64,000 nt of DNA from Curtobacterium sp. VKM Ac-1395 (GTDB lineage Bacteria > Actinomycetota > Actinomycetes > Actinomycetales > Microbacteriaceae), in assembly GCF_015350975.1 (NCBI RefSeq), contig NZ_JADKRX010000004.1:124001-188000 (forward strand), given 5' to 3'. The notes beneath the pieces were generated by a model. That model did no database searches, was not told the DNA's origin, and saw only the letters and a program-made list of their open reading frames with translations. A program made the translations under genes and the position numbers. Below, piece after piece: positions 31,569-40,265 of the stretch (the stretch's first letter is position 1; each line of letters starts with the position of its first letter).

Positions 31569-33701
31569 TCACTTGACCTTCGTGGTGATGGTCGGGCTGG
31601 TGCTGCCCGCGATCCACTTGGTCGGGGCGAAGGCCGCGTGCAGCTCGTGCGTGCCCTTGCCGAGCGGGATCGTGGCCGTGGCCGTCCCACCGTGGACCGA
31701 GAAGGACTTGAGGGTCTTGGAGCCCTCGTAGACCTTCGTGGTGCCGTTCACCGTCAGCCCGGGGGCCGTCACGGTGACGGTCGCCTTGCCGTTGCTGTAG
31801 GTGACCTTGGTGGTCGAGGTCGCCCGGACGACGGTGACCGTGGTGGCGGTCGTCGTCGCGGAGTCGGCTCCGGTCCAGTCGGAGTCGCTCGTGAAGGCCG
31901 CACTGATGGCGTGCGTGCCGACGGTGAGCTTCGCCGGGAGGGTGATGACGGCCTTGCCGCCGACCACCTTCGCGGTGCCGAGGGGCGTCGTGCCGTCCGT
32001 GAAGGCGACCTGGCCCGAGGTGGCGCCGATGCCGTCGCCGATGGTGGCGGTGACCTGCACGGGCTTGACCGCACCGTAGGGCTGCTTGGCGGCGGAGACC
32101 GACAGGGTCGTCGTCGTCGCCGGGGTGCTGGCGTCGAGCGTGAACGCGTCGACCGTGGAGCCGATCGGCGCCGGGTCGGCCGAGGCCGTCGGCTTCAGGG
32201 TCACGCCGCAGCTGTCGACCTTGCCGTGCTGCACGGCCGAGTTGAGGGTGGTGCAGTCGCTGGCGCGGACCGTGGTGACGGCGAGGTTGTCGTCCGTGAC
32301 GCCGACCTTGACGTAGGTGCGGACGTGCTCCTGGTTCTCGACCGAGTTGGCGAAGTGACGCTGGCCGGTCGGGTCGAGCGGGTCCGGACCGTAGCTGCCC
32401 TGGGTGGAGTCCGGGGTGGTCAGGTCGTAGTACTTCGAGCCCGACGCAGAGTTCGCGGTCAGGTAGATGACACCACCGGGGCCGGCGAAGACCTCGTCAG
32501 CGCCCGGCTGCTCGTCCGGGTTGGCCTTCTTGCCGTTCTTGATCGCGTAGCTGCGCGAGTAGGAGTGGTCGTGGCCCTGCAGGACGATGTCGACGCCCAT
32601 GTCGGAGAACGCACGCGTGAAGTCGAACCGGCGCTGCTGGTTGTCCTTGTCGTTCGCGTGGTCGGCCGGCGAGTAGATCGAGTGGTGGTAGACCAGCGCG
32701 GTCCACTTCGCGTCGTCACCGTGGCGGGTGATCACGTCGCGGACGTAGTTCACGTGCGCTGCGTCCGAGCCGCCCGAGTAGGCGTTCGAGTTGATGTCGA
32801 TGAACAGGACGCCCTTGTACATGTACCAGTAGTCGCCGCCCGAGTTCGTGGTGGTGTTGCCACCCGGGTAGAAGTCCGGCACCTTGAGCGAGTTCGGCAG
32901 CTGGTTGTGCTGCTCGTACGACTTGCCACCGACGTCGTGGTTGCCGATGGTGGAGGCCCACGGGTAGCGCTTCAGCACGTCGCTGCTGTCGGCGAACGCG
33001 CCCCACTGGTACTCGTTGTTCGCGTTCTCGACCTGGTCGCCGCCGGAGACGAGGAGCTCGGCGTCCTTCTCCTTGGTCGTCGCGTACTCCAGGGTGTCGG
33101 CCCAGCCGGCACCGTCGTCGTCGACGAAGCCCGACGAACCGATCTGCGGGTCACCGAAGAACAGGAAGTCGAAGTCGCCGCTGAAGCTCTTCGTGGTGAA
33201 CGTGTACGGGGTCGACCAGGCGGAGCCGTCCGCGGCACCGACGTGGTACGTGTACGTCGTGTTCGGCTCGAGGCCGTCGATGACCGCGTGCGCGTTGACG
33301 TAGCCGGCCTCGTTGGTGATGCCCGCGATGGTCTTCGTGCTGCTGTCGGTCGTGCTGGTGTCGGCCGCGGTGTTCGCGGTCGCCGATGCACCGATGGTCT
33401 TCTTCGCGTCGGTGAAGACGCCGCCGGTCATCGAGTCGGTCTTCTGGATCTCGACCGACTGGGCGACGTTGGTCGGGAAGTACCAGGACGCGATGCGCTG
33501 GCTCTCGGTCGCGCCGACGCCGAGCAGGATGTGGATCGGGCCGCCGGTGGAGATGTTCGTGGTCGGCGTGTTCGTGGCCGCGGTGGCGGTGCTGGTGCCC
33601 ATGAAGGAGGCACCCGCGAGGAGCGCCGCCCCGAGGACTGCGCCGCCGACGCGGAGGGTGGTGGATCTGCGCCGGGTGCTGGCGCCAGACAGGAGACTCA
33701 T
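31569..33701 (-). CDS. Secreted purple-acid-phosphatase-type metallophosphoesterase with Ig-like domains
   Basis: A 710-residue exported protein. Signal peptide about 1-42 (RRRSTTLRVGGAVLGAALLAGASF), then a purple acid phosphatase N-terminal beta domain with THVGAADGS-like YTYHVGAADGS, then the metal centre: FFGDPQIG, GGDQVENAN, GNHD, HHSIYS and GHDHSYSR supply the dinuclear metal ligands (about residues 180-410). The C-terminal 230 residues hold Ig-like strands (TTTLSVSAAKQPYGAVKPV...) of the Big_3 kind. It probably releases phosphate from extracellular organic phosphates. The start at 33701 was chosen because it begins the signal peptide. Confidence 0.88.
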   Translation of the reverse strand: MSLLSGASTRRRSTTLRVGGAVLGAALLAGASFMGTSTATAATNTPTTNISTGGPIHILLGVGATESQRIASWYFPTNVAQSVEIQKTDSMTGGVFTDAKKTIGASATANTAADTSTTDSSTKTIAGITNEAGYVNAHAVIDGLEPNTTYTYHVGAADGSAWSTPYTFTTKSFSGDFDFLFFGDPQIGSSGFVDDDGAGWADTLEYATTKEKDAELLVSGGDQVENANNEYQWGAFADSSDVLKRYPWASTIGNHDVGGKSYEQHNQLPNSLKVPDFYPGGNTTTNSGGDYWYMYKGVLFIDINSNAYSGGSDAAHVNYVRDVITRHGDDAKWTALVYHHSIYSPADHANDKDNQQRRFDFTRAFSDMGVDIVLQGHDHSYSRSYAIKNGKKANPDEQPGADEVFAGPGGVIYLTANSASGSKYYDLTTPDSTQGSYGPDPLDPTGQRHFANSVENQEHVRTYVKVGVTDDNLAVTTVRASDCTTLNSAVQHGKVDSCGVTLKPTASADPAPIGSTVDAFTLDASTPATTTTLSVSAAKQPYGAVKPVQVTATIGDGIGATSGQVAFTDGTTPLGTAKVVGGKAVITLPAKLTVGTHAISAAFTSDSDWTGADSATTTATTVTVVRATSTTKVTYSNGKATVTVTAPGLTVNGTTKVYEGSKTLKSFSVHGGTATATIPLGKGTHELHAAFAPTKWIAGSTSPTITTKVK

Positions 33702-33819
33702 GGAGGGTCCGTTCTCGTGGACAGGGATGTGTGCTGCACGGAAGACTCTGCATTCGCCTGGCAACGCCTTGGTGAACGCTGTGTGTCCATCCGTTCCGGG
33801 TTGGAAGCTGTTCAGCCGA

Positions 33820-35109
33820 TCAACCCGCCGCGAGCCGTTCCACGAACCAGATCATCCCCATCACGAACACCCCGGCGGTCACGATCCCGGTCACCCAGAG
33901 CGACGCCCGGTGGGCCTTCCGACGCAGCAGTGAGAGCGGCGGGAACACGATCACGATGATCGCGAGCTGCACGGCCTCGATGCCGACGTTGAAGATGAGC
34001 AGCGACACGAGCAGCTGCCAGGAGAACGCCTCGTGGATCCCGAGCGCCCCGGCGAACCCGAGTCCGTGGATGAGTCCGAACGCGAACACGACCGCCAAGC
34101 GCGTCCACCCGGCACGGTCCAGGGCGAACCGACCACCGTCGGGCACGATCAGCTCGTCCGCGTGGGAGCGCCGCCGGAACAGCCGCCAGAGGTACCAGCC
34201 GGCGACGGCTGCGATCGACAGGGCGATGAGCGGCTCGACCACGATCGACGGTGGGCTCACGACCCCGAGCGCCGCCAGGATGAACGTGATCGAGTGCGCG
34301 ATGGTGAACGCCGACGCGGTGAACACGACCTCGCGCAGGCGGCGTGACCCCGCGATGAGCGCGACGAGGAACAGGATGTGGTCGATCCCCGTCAGCAGGT
34401 GCTCGGCGCCGAGCTGGAAGAACTCCCAGAACCGGGCACCGGCGGACTGCTCGGTCGAGAACGAGGGTCGGTCGGCGTCGAGCGTCGCGGAGCCCTCCTG
34501 CGCGTCCACGGCGTAGGTGACGATCGTCTTGGTGTCCTTCACGAACGTCTCGGAGTCCGGGAACAGTGTCGAGGTGACCACGTGCCCGGCGACCGTGTGC
34601 GCCGACGTCGTCGGGCAGCGGAAGTCGGCGACGACCTCGGCGTACGGCACCTCGTCCTGCATGTCGACGTGCATCGGCTGCTGGAGGGTGCCCCGGCACT
34701 CGCGGCCCCCGGAGGTCACGGAGAACCGGTCGAGGACGTAGTCGGCCATCGTGTCCCGGTGCTGCTCGGCGATCCGGGTCATGGCGGGGAAGTCCCCGTC
34801 GTCCCACGCTGCCTGGCCCTGCCGGTAGAACGCGTCGGCGTGCTCGCTGGTGCCGACGGAGACGAGCATCAGGTCGTACTCCAGGCCCAGCCGTGCCCGT
34901 ACGACCCCGGAGTCCTCCGAGGTCACGTGGGCGTAGACGACCGAGCTGAATCCGTGCGCCGAGGCGGGTGCGGCACCGCCCACGAGCGCGACCAGGACGG
35001 TGCCGAGGAGGACGAGCGCGCCGAGGACCGTGGCGGCCACACGGGCCAGGACTGCGGTGGTGCGGGGGGAGCGGCGTCGGGACGCCGTGCGGGGGGTTCC
35101 GGGGATCAC
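33820..35109 (-). CDS. HupE/UreJ-like membrane protein with exported N-terminal domain
   Basis: About 429 residues: a signal peptide ending near APASA-HG, an extracytoplasmic domain of roughly 170 residues, then a six-helix HupE/UreJ_2 domain with LGAEHLLTGIDHILFLVALI, AHSITF and IHGLGFAG, whose His/Asp residues are proposed to handle metal (nickel or cobalt) in hydrogenase and urease contexts. No hydrogenase or urease is nearby, so the role is open. Start is uncertain: GTG at 35109 (GGAG 12 bases upstream) or GTG at 35127. Confidence 0.75.
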   Translation of the reverse strand: MIPGTPRTASRRRSPRTTAVLARVAATVLGALVLLGTVLVALVGGAAPASAHGFSSVVYAHVTSEDSGVVRARLGLEYDLMLVSVGTSEHADAFYRQGQAAWDDGDFPAMTRIAEQHRDTMADYVLDRFSVTSGGRECRGTLQQPMHVDMQDEVPYAEVVADFRCPTTSAHTVAGHVVTSTLFPDSETFVKDTKTIVTYAVDAQEGSATLDADRPSFSTEQSAGARFWEFFQLGAEHLLTGIDHILFLVALIAGSRRLREVVFTASAFTIAHSITFILAALGVVSPPSIVVEPLIALSIAAVAGWYLWRLFRRRSHADELIVPDGGRFALDRAGWTRLAVVFAFGLIHGLGFAGALGIHEAFSWQLLVSLLIFNVGIEAVQLAIIVIVFPPLSLLRRKAHRASLWVTGIVTAGVFVMGMIWFVERLAAG

Positions 35110-35265
35110 CGGCCAGACGATCTCCACCCCTGGCGACCGGCAGGGAAACAGCAGGTGACCAGCAGCTGGACAGAGTTCGGACAGGTGCCCATGACGGACG
35201 ACGCGGCACCCGGGCCGTGGTTCCATGGTCGCGATCCGCCCGCCGACCCGCCCTTGGAGCCCTCC

Positions 35266-35985
35266 GTGACCAGCCTCGTCTCCCGCACGACGTCCCTGCT
35301 GGCGGCCGTCGCGGTGCTCGGTGCCGGGGCACTGCTCCTCGCCGGGTGCTCGTCCGCGTCCGAGGGCACGGCCGAGCCCCGCGCGACCAACACCGCGGGC
35401 ACGCTCGACGCCGGGTTCTGGGACGCGAGCCGCCCGCCGGCGCCGGAGTCCACCGTCAGTCCGTCACCCGGGTCGTGGAAGGGCGTGCACCCGCCGTCGG
35501 GCTACCGCGTCGTCCTGCTGTCCGCGGGGGACGTGGACGCGGACGGCGACGGCGAGACCGCCGCGTCCGCACCGACGCAGGCGCTGATCGGGGCCGTCGA
35601 CGCCTGGGCCGACACCGAGGGCGTCACCCTGACCCGGGTCCAGCCCCGGGGGAGTGAGAACGTGCTCGACGCCGTCGCCACCGCGGTTGGCAAGCACGCC
35701 GACCTGGTCATCAGCGTCGGCAACGACATGGTCGACCCGATCGCCGCGATGTCCCCGAGCGCGTTGCACCAGCAGTTCCTGGTGCTCGGGGCCGAGATCG
35801 CCGAGCCCACCTCGAACGTCACCGCCGCCGACTGGACCGGCGCGGGCTACCGCGGCGAGGGACTCGGCACCGCGAGCCACCACGACCCCGCGAGCTTCAC
35901 CGAGGAGCGCGCCGGACGGGCACTCCGCGCGGGCGTCGCCGCCGTGCTGCACGGCTACAACGGCACCGTCGTCTGGGTCGCGTGA
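35266..35985 (+). CDS. Lipoprotein with periplasmic-binding (BMP-like) fold
   Basis: A 239-residue lipoprotein. Signal peptide with LLLAGC lipobox (Cys about residue 24); the mature part has YRVVLLSAGD, a helix, VQPRGSENVLDAVATAVGKHADLVISVGNDMVDPIAAM and HQQFLVLGAEI, which resembles a basic-membrane-protein type binding lobe, but only about one lobe's worth. GTG start at 35266 with GGAG seven bases upstream. No transporter genes adjoin, so it may be a stand-alone sensor or scaffold. Assignment is tentative. Confidence 0.65.
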   Translation: MTSLVSRTTSLLAAVAVLGAGALLLAGCSSASEGTAEPRATNTAGTLDAGFWDASRPPAPESTVSPSPGSWKGVHPPSGYRVVLLSAGDVDADGDGETAASAPTQALIGAVDAWADTEGVTLTRVQPRGSENVLDAVATAVGKHADLVISVGNDMVDPIAAMSPSALHQQFLVLGAEIAEPTSNVTAADWTGAGYRGEGLGTASHHDPASFTEERAGRALRAGVAAVLHGYNGTVVWVA

Positions 35986-36156
35986 GCCCCGACCACCGTT
36001 GTGCGGACAGCGACCACCGTTCTGCGGACACTCGCGGACCGGGTGCGGTGCGCCGGACGTATCCTGACGACGGAAGCAACGACGATTCCGGCCGAGCCTC
36101 GCACGGTCCGAACCGACGTGTCCGGGTGCGAGACGCAACCTCCTGACCCGAGCGAC

Positions 36157-36507
36157 ATGACAGAACACATCATCGAGTACGTCGCCCGTGACCGAACGGG
36201 CATCACCGCCGTCATCACCACGACCGGCGTCATCGACGTGGACACCGTGATCCACAACATCAGCTCGGGGCACTCCGGCTACGTCGTCCGCGCGGGCGAG
36301 TGGCGTCGTGCCCCCGTCCGCAGCCTCTCCGTGCTGGGCGGTGCCTACCTGTTCGCGAACTGGGACGGCTCCAAGCGCAACAACCTGCACGACGTCGCGT
36401 TCCAGGCGCCGACGCGTCCGGCCCGTCCGCAGGGCCCCGGCGGGTTCGTCGCCGCGCTGACGACGGCGCTCGCGATCGTCTTCGGCCGGGACCGCCGCAG
36501 CGCCTGA
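36157..36507 (+). CDS. Small DUF3892-like protein
   Basis: A 116-residue protein beginning MTEHIIEYVARDRTGITAVI. Two short beta-rich modules, including a VVRAGEWRRAPVRSLSVLGGAYLFANWDGSKRNNLHD stretch (positions 36286-36396), resemble DUF3892 (small proteins that report xxYLRTxxDGxxxNNLxxLP). The C-terminus is hydrophobic then basic. No function known. Single gene. Confidence 0.6.
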   Translation: MTEHIIEYVARDRTGITAVITTTGVIDVDTVIHNISSGHSGYVVRAGEWRRAPVRSLSVLGGAYLFANWDGSKRNNLHDVAFQAPTRPARPQGPGGFVAALTTALAIVFGRDRRSA

Positions 36508-37179
36508 CCTGACCTCATCTGACCAACCCGGTCCCGGTCGCGGTCTCGGTCCCGGCCGCCCCGCCCCGCCCCGTCTCGGCTCCGCTCGGCAGACGGGTTC
36601 ACGATGCGCGCGCTGACGGATCTGGTCGGCTCGACCCGAGATCCGCCGACCGGATCCGTCATCGGCCCGATTGAACGTCGGTCCGGCCGGCCCCGGACGG
36701 GAGGCATGGGTCGCCCCCGCCACGAGCCTGCTGTCCGCGTCGCCGACCGGGACACATGGGTCGCGCCCGGCCTCGCGCCTCCCGTCCGCGTCGCCGGACG
36801 GGAGGTACGGGTCGCCCCGGCCCCGAGCCTCCGGTTCGCGTCGCCGACCGGGAGGTGCGGGTCGACCCCGCCATGAGCCTCCGGTTCGCGTCGCCGACCG
36901 GTCACGACGCCCCGCTCACGTCCGCCTAGCGGTCACCGGCTGTCGTTCGGAGCACGCGGAGCCGACGGCTCCTGACCGCTCGCGGAACCCCGCCGGGGTG
37001 TCGTGACCACTCGTCGCCGGCTGTCGTACGCGCTCGTGCGCGCTCCCGCGCGCCCCGCACCGTGCGGGGTCCTGCGGCTGGTGCGAGGCTGATCACCCCG
37101 TGCGCCGCATCAACCGCGCACGGAGTGGCCGACCTCGCACCAGGACGCGACCGCGCCCGCAACCGCGCCCGCGTGCCGC
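36508..37179. repeat. Non-coding stretch with decayed palindrome array
   Basis: No credible gene in 672 bases. At 36614-36661 lies the inverted repeat TGACGGATCTGGTCGG ... CCGGATCCGTCA. At 36693-36893 four tandem units of 50-51 bp (starting 36693, 36743, 36794 and 36844, with a partial fifth at 36894) begin CCGGACGGGAGG or CCGACCGGGA and end TCCGCGTCG or TTCGCGTCG; each looks like a decayed copy of the terminator palindrome family. From 37020 there is only low-complexity GC-rich sequence. Confidence 0.6.
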
Positions 37180-38655
37180 CTACCGCGTGACGCCGTCGAG
37201 GTCGTCGACCCCGGCGGCGACCGCCGCGGCACGGCGTGCACGCATCGACGGAGCGGCGACGGCCGCGAGGACCGCCAGCACGGCGACCCCGGTGCACGCC
37301 CAGAAGCCGATCGTGAACGCGTCGTCGGTGGGGAGCCCCTGCGCCGTGCTGTGCGAGGTGATCAGCGCGGCGATGACGGCGGTGCCGACGCTCGAGCCGA
37401 TCGTCCGGACGACGGTGTTGGCGCTGATGGCCTCGCCGGTCTGGTTCGCGGGGACGCTCTCGATGATGGCGTTCGAGCACGCGGCCAGGGCCAGGCCGAT
37501 GCCGATGCCGGTGAAGACGCCGGAGACGACGACCTGCCAGAGCTCACCGTGGGCGATCGCGGGCAGCAGGAACGCGACGACGATCGAGATGCCACCGAGC
37601 AGCATCGGCGGCTTCGGCCCGATGCGACGCACCAGGATGCCGGCGATCGGTCCGGCGATGACCATCATGACGACGGTCGGCAGCAGGAAGAGCCCGGCCT
37701 GGGTGACGTCCTTGCCGAAGCCGTAGCCCAGCGCGCTCGGCAGCTGCAGCAGGGTCGGGACGAGCACGAACGTGCCGAACATCGCGAAGCCGAACACCAG
37801 TGCGACCAGGTGCGCGGTCCACACCCCGCGCACGGCGAAGAGCCGGACGTCGATCAGCGGCTCGGTGACGCGGAGCTCGACGAGCACGAACGCGACGAGC
37901 GCCACGGCACCGAGAGCCAGCAGCCCGACGGTCTTGGCGTCGCCCCAGCCCCAGGTCTCGCCCTCGCTGACGGCGAGCAGGATCGCGACGAGGGACACCG
38001 CGAGCACGCCCGTGCCGAGCATGTCGAGGCGGCCGGGCTTGCGCACCGGGGACTCGGGCATGCCGAACACGGCACCGAGCAGCGCGATCACGACGAGCAC
38101 GGCGGGCAGCCAGAACAGCCAGTGCCACGACAGGTGCTCGACGATCGGCCCGGCGGCGACGATGCCGACGCCGGCGCCGATGCCGAAGATCGCGGAGAGC
38201 AGGCCGATCGTGACGCTGACCTTCTCCTTGGGGAGCTCGTCGCGGACGATGCCGATCGAGAGCGGCATCACGGCTCCGGCTGCGCCCTGCAGTGCCCGGG
38301 CGACGATGAGGGTGCCGAGGTTCGGCGCGAGGGCGGCGAGCACGGCCCCGACGAGCAGGATCGTGAGCACCACGATGAGCACCTTGCGCTTGCCGACCAT
38401 GTCCCCGAGGCGACCGAGGATCGGCGTGAGCACCGACGCCGACAGCAGGTAGGCGGTGAGCACCCAGCTCGTGGCGCTCGTCGACGCGCCGAGGTCCCTG
38501 CCGATCGTCGACAGCGCCGGAGCGACGAGGGACTGCAGGACCGCGAACGACAGGCCGCCGAGCGACAGGTAGACGATGATCGCCGTGCTGTTCGGACGAC
38601 GGCCGTCCGTGGTCGGGTGGGAGCCGGTACGGGGGCTCGCCATGGTCTCGGTCAT
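37180..38655 (-). CDS. MFS transporter, DHA2 family drug exporter
   Basis: A 491-residue protein with about 14 helices. SFAVLQSLVAPALSTIGRDLG, WVLTAYLLSASVLTPILGRLGDMVGKRKVL and the GGGAG-like AGVGIVAAGPIVE antiporter segment (motif C region) indicate a DHA2 multidrug exporter. The ATG at 38655 has GGAG five bases upstream. It is divergent from a TetR gene over 109 bp with two matching 16-bp sites between them. Confidence 0.88.
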   Translation of the reverse strand: MTETMASPRTGSHPTTDGRRPNSTAIIVYLSLGGLSFAVLQSLVAPALSTIGRDLGASTSATSWVLTAYLLSASVLTPILGRLGDMVGKRKVLIVVLTILLVGAVLAALAPNLGTLIVARALQGAAGAVMPLSIGIVRDELPKEKVSVTIGLLSAIFGIGAGVGIVAAGPIVEHLSWHWLFWLPAVLVVIALLGAVFGMPESPVRKPGRLDMLGTGVLAVSLVAILLAVSEGETWGWGDAKTVGLLALGAVALVAFVLVELRVTEPLIDVRLFAVRGVWTAHLVALVFGFAMFGTFVLVPTLLQLPSALGYGFGKDVTQAGLFLLPTVVMMVIAGPIAGILVRRIGPKPPMLLGGISIVVAFLLPAIAHGELWQVVVSGVFTGIGIGLALAACSNAIIESVPANQTGEAISANTVVRTIGSSVGTAVIAALITSHSTAQGLPTDDAFTIGFWACTGVAVLAVLAAVAAPSMRARRAAAVAAGVDDLDGVTR

Positions 38656-38674
38656 CGTGCTCCGTCTGGTCGAT

Positions 38675-38735
38675 GTAAACAGTTGCTGACTCGACGAGGG
38701 TACGCGGTCCGGCGCTGATGTCAACAACTGCTTAC
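38675..38735. promoter_or_regulatory. Twin inverted operator sites between MFS and TetR genes
   Basis: GTAAACAGTTGCTGAC at 38675-38690 and, on the other strand, GTAAGCAGTTGTTGAC at 38735-38720 match at 14 of 16 positions. The second contains TTGACA, a good -35 for the exporter with TACCCT 16-17 bases further on. The opposite promoter has TACGCT six bases before the TetR ATG, suggesting a leaderless regulator mRNA. Both promoters would be covered by the two sites. Confidence 0.68.
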
Positions 38736-38764
38736 ATGCCGTCGCGGACCGCTACGCTTCGACC

Positions 38765-39334
38765 ATGAGCAAGGACGCCACGGCCACCCGGCTGCTCCTC
38801 GTGCAGGCCGCCCGGCGCCGGTTCGCGTTCGACGGCTACCGCGCCACGACCGTGCGCGACATCGCCGCGGACGCCGGGGTCAACGTCGCGCTGATCAACC
38901 GGTACTTCGTGTCGAAGGAGGGGCTCTTCCGCGCCTGCCTCGACCGCGCGGTGCGCGACCTCGACCCGGGGGAGGACGCCACCGGGCACCTCGACCGAGC
39001 CCTCCGCGGACTCATCGGACACGTCCTCCGCTCACCCACCGACGAGGACTCGATGCAGCTCATGCTGCTCCTGCGGTCCTCGGGCGACGAGGGCGTCGAC
39101 ACGATCCGCCGCGAGACCCTGCACCGCTACGCGGAACGCCTGGCGCAGTCGGTCGGCGACCAGGTCACCGAGGACCTGCTCATCCGCGCCGAGATCGCGC
39201 TGTCGGTCGTGCTCGGCATGACGATGCTGCGGACCGCCACGCGGGTCGAGCCCCTCGCCTCCGCCTCGGAGGACGCCGTCGCCGGCCCGCTGGACGACGC
39301 GCTCCGCGCGCTCCTGACCGGACCCACTGCCTGA
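38765..39334 (+). CDS. TetR family regulator of the adjacent MFS exporter
   Basis: A 189-residue TetR protein. LLLVQAARRRFAFDGYRATTVRDIAADAGVNVALINRYFVSKEGLF (residues about 10-55) is the helix-turn-helix. The rest is a helical ligand domain of the TetR_C type. Transcribed away from the exporter gene and very likely its repressor. It ends in DDALRALLTG and is followed by a degenerate palindrome at 39333-39372. Confidence 0.88.
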   Translation: MSKDATATRLLLVQAARRRFAFDGYRATTVRDIAADAGVNVALINRYFVSKEGLFRACLDRAVRDLDPGEDATGHLDRALRGLIGHVLRSPTDEDSMQLMLLLRSSGDEGVDTIRRETLHRYAERLAQSVGDQVTEDLLIRAEIALSVVLGMTMLRTATRVEPLASASEDAVAGPLDDALRALLTGPTA

Positions 39335-39372
39335 CGGGAGGCCCGTGGCGGGGCCCACACGAGCCTCCCGTC
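39333..39372. terminator. Imperfect GGGAGGC-family palindrome after the TetR gene
   Basis: GACGGGAGGCCCGTGG (39333-39348) and CACACGAGCCTCCCGTC (39356-39372) form an imperfect stem at the end of the regulator gene. Confidence 0.55.
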
Positions 39373-39469
39373 CGGTGGTCAGCACCGCACTCGCTGTCCG
39401 TCCGGCCCACCGGGACCGAGTACCGTCCTGCATGGACCGTCCGACGCCGACCGGCAGGGAGCACGCCTC

Positions 39470-40183
39470 GTGACAACCACCCGCGAGCACCGCCTCGTCG
39501 ACACGTTCGTCGCCCTGACGGACACCCTCGTCGACGACTACGACGTCGTCGACCTGCTGCAGACCCTCGTGGACCGCGCCGTCGAGATCTTCGACGCGGC
39601 GGCGGCGGGGATCCTGCTGCTGAACCAGGACCACGAACTCGAGGTGCTGGCGTCGACCAGCGAACGGTCGAGCTTCGTCGGGTTGCTCCAGCTCAACGCC
39701 GGCGACGGCCCCTGCATCGAGTGCTTCACGACCGGCGAGCCCGTGTCCGCCGAGGACCCGGCCGAGATGCGCCGGCGCTGGCCGGTGTTCGCGGCGGCGT
39801 CCGCCGAAGCCGGCTTCTCCTCGGTGCACGCGATCCCGATGCGGCTGCGCGACACGGTGCTCGGCTCGCTCAACCTGTTCCGCGAGGACGAGGGGGCGCT
39901 CAGCCCTGACGACGCCCTCGCCGCCCAGGCCCTCACCGACGTCGCGACGATCAGCATCCTGCAGCAGCGGACGCTCGAGCAGGCGAGCGTCACCCAGGCC
40001 CAGCTGCAGCGCGCCCTCGACAGCCGCGTCGTGATCGAGCAGGCCAAGGGCTTCATCGCGCACACGCACCACGTCGACATGCAGGCGGCGTTCGCGATGC
40101 TCCGGCAGCACGCCCGAGCCAACCGCGAACCGCTCGTCGACGTCGCCCGCGCGGTCACGGAACGCCGCTTGACGCTGTCCTGA
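39470..40183 (+). CDS. GAF and ANTAR domain protein (RNA-binding antiterminator type)
   Basis: A 237-residue protein. Residues about 20-160 form a GAF sensory domain (AAAAGILLLNQDHELEVLASTSE ... GPCIECFTTGEPV); residues about 175-232 form an ANTAR RNA-binding domain with RVVIEQAKGFIAHTHHVDMQAAFAMLRQHAR. GAF-ANTAR proteins bind double hairpins in mRNA leaders and let transcription pass terminators. GTG start. Its RNA targets are not visible here. It precedes the desaturase gene by 82 bases, which may have its own promoter (TACGCT near 40205). Confidence 0.88.
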   Translation: MTTTREHRLVDTFVALTDTLVDDYDVVDLLQTLVDRAVEIFDAAAAGILLLNQDHELEVLASTSERSSFVGLLQLNAGDGPCIECFTTGEPVSAEDPAEMRRRWPVFAAASAEAGFSSVHAIPMRLRDTVLGSLNLFREDEGALSPDDALAAQALTDVATISILQQRTLEQASVTQAQLQRALDSRVVIEQAKGFIAHTHHVDMQAAFAMLRQHARANREPLVDVARAVTERRLTLS

Positions 40184-40265
40184 CAGACGGGGCTCCCGCT
40201 CCACTACGCTCGGGACCAGTGGCCCCGGACCCCGGCTGCGGTACTGCCCGACCGGAGGACCCTCA

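Noticed and set aside
36693..36893. CRISPR array
   Set aside because: The 50-bp units have no conserved repeat alternating with unique spacers and no cas genes are near; they are decayed palindromes in tandem.
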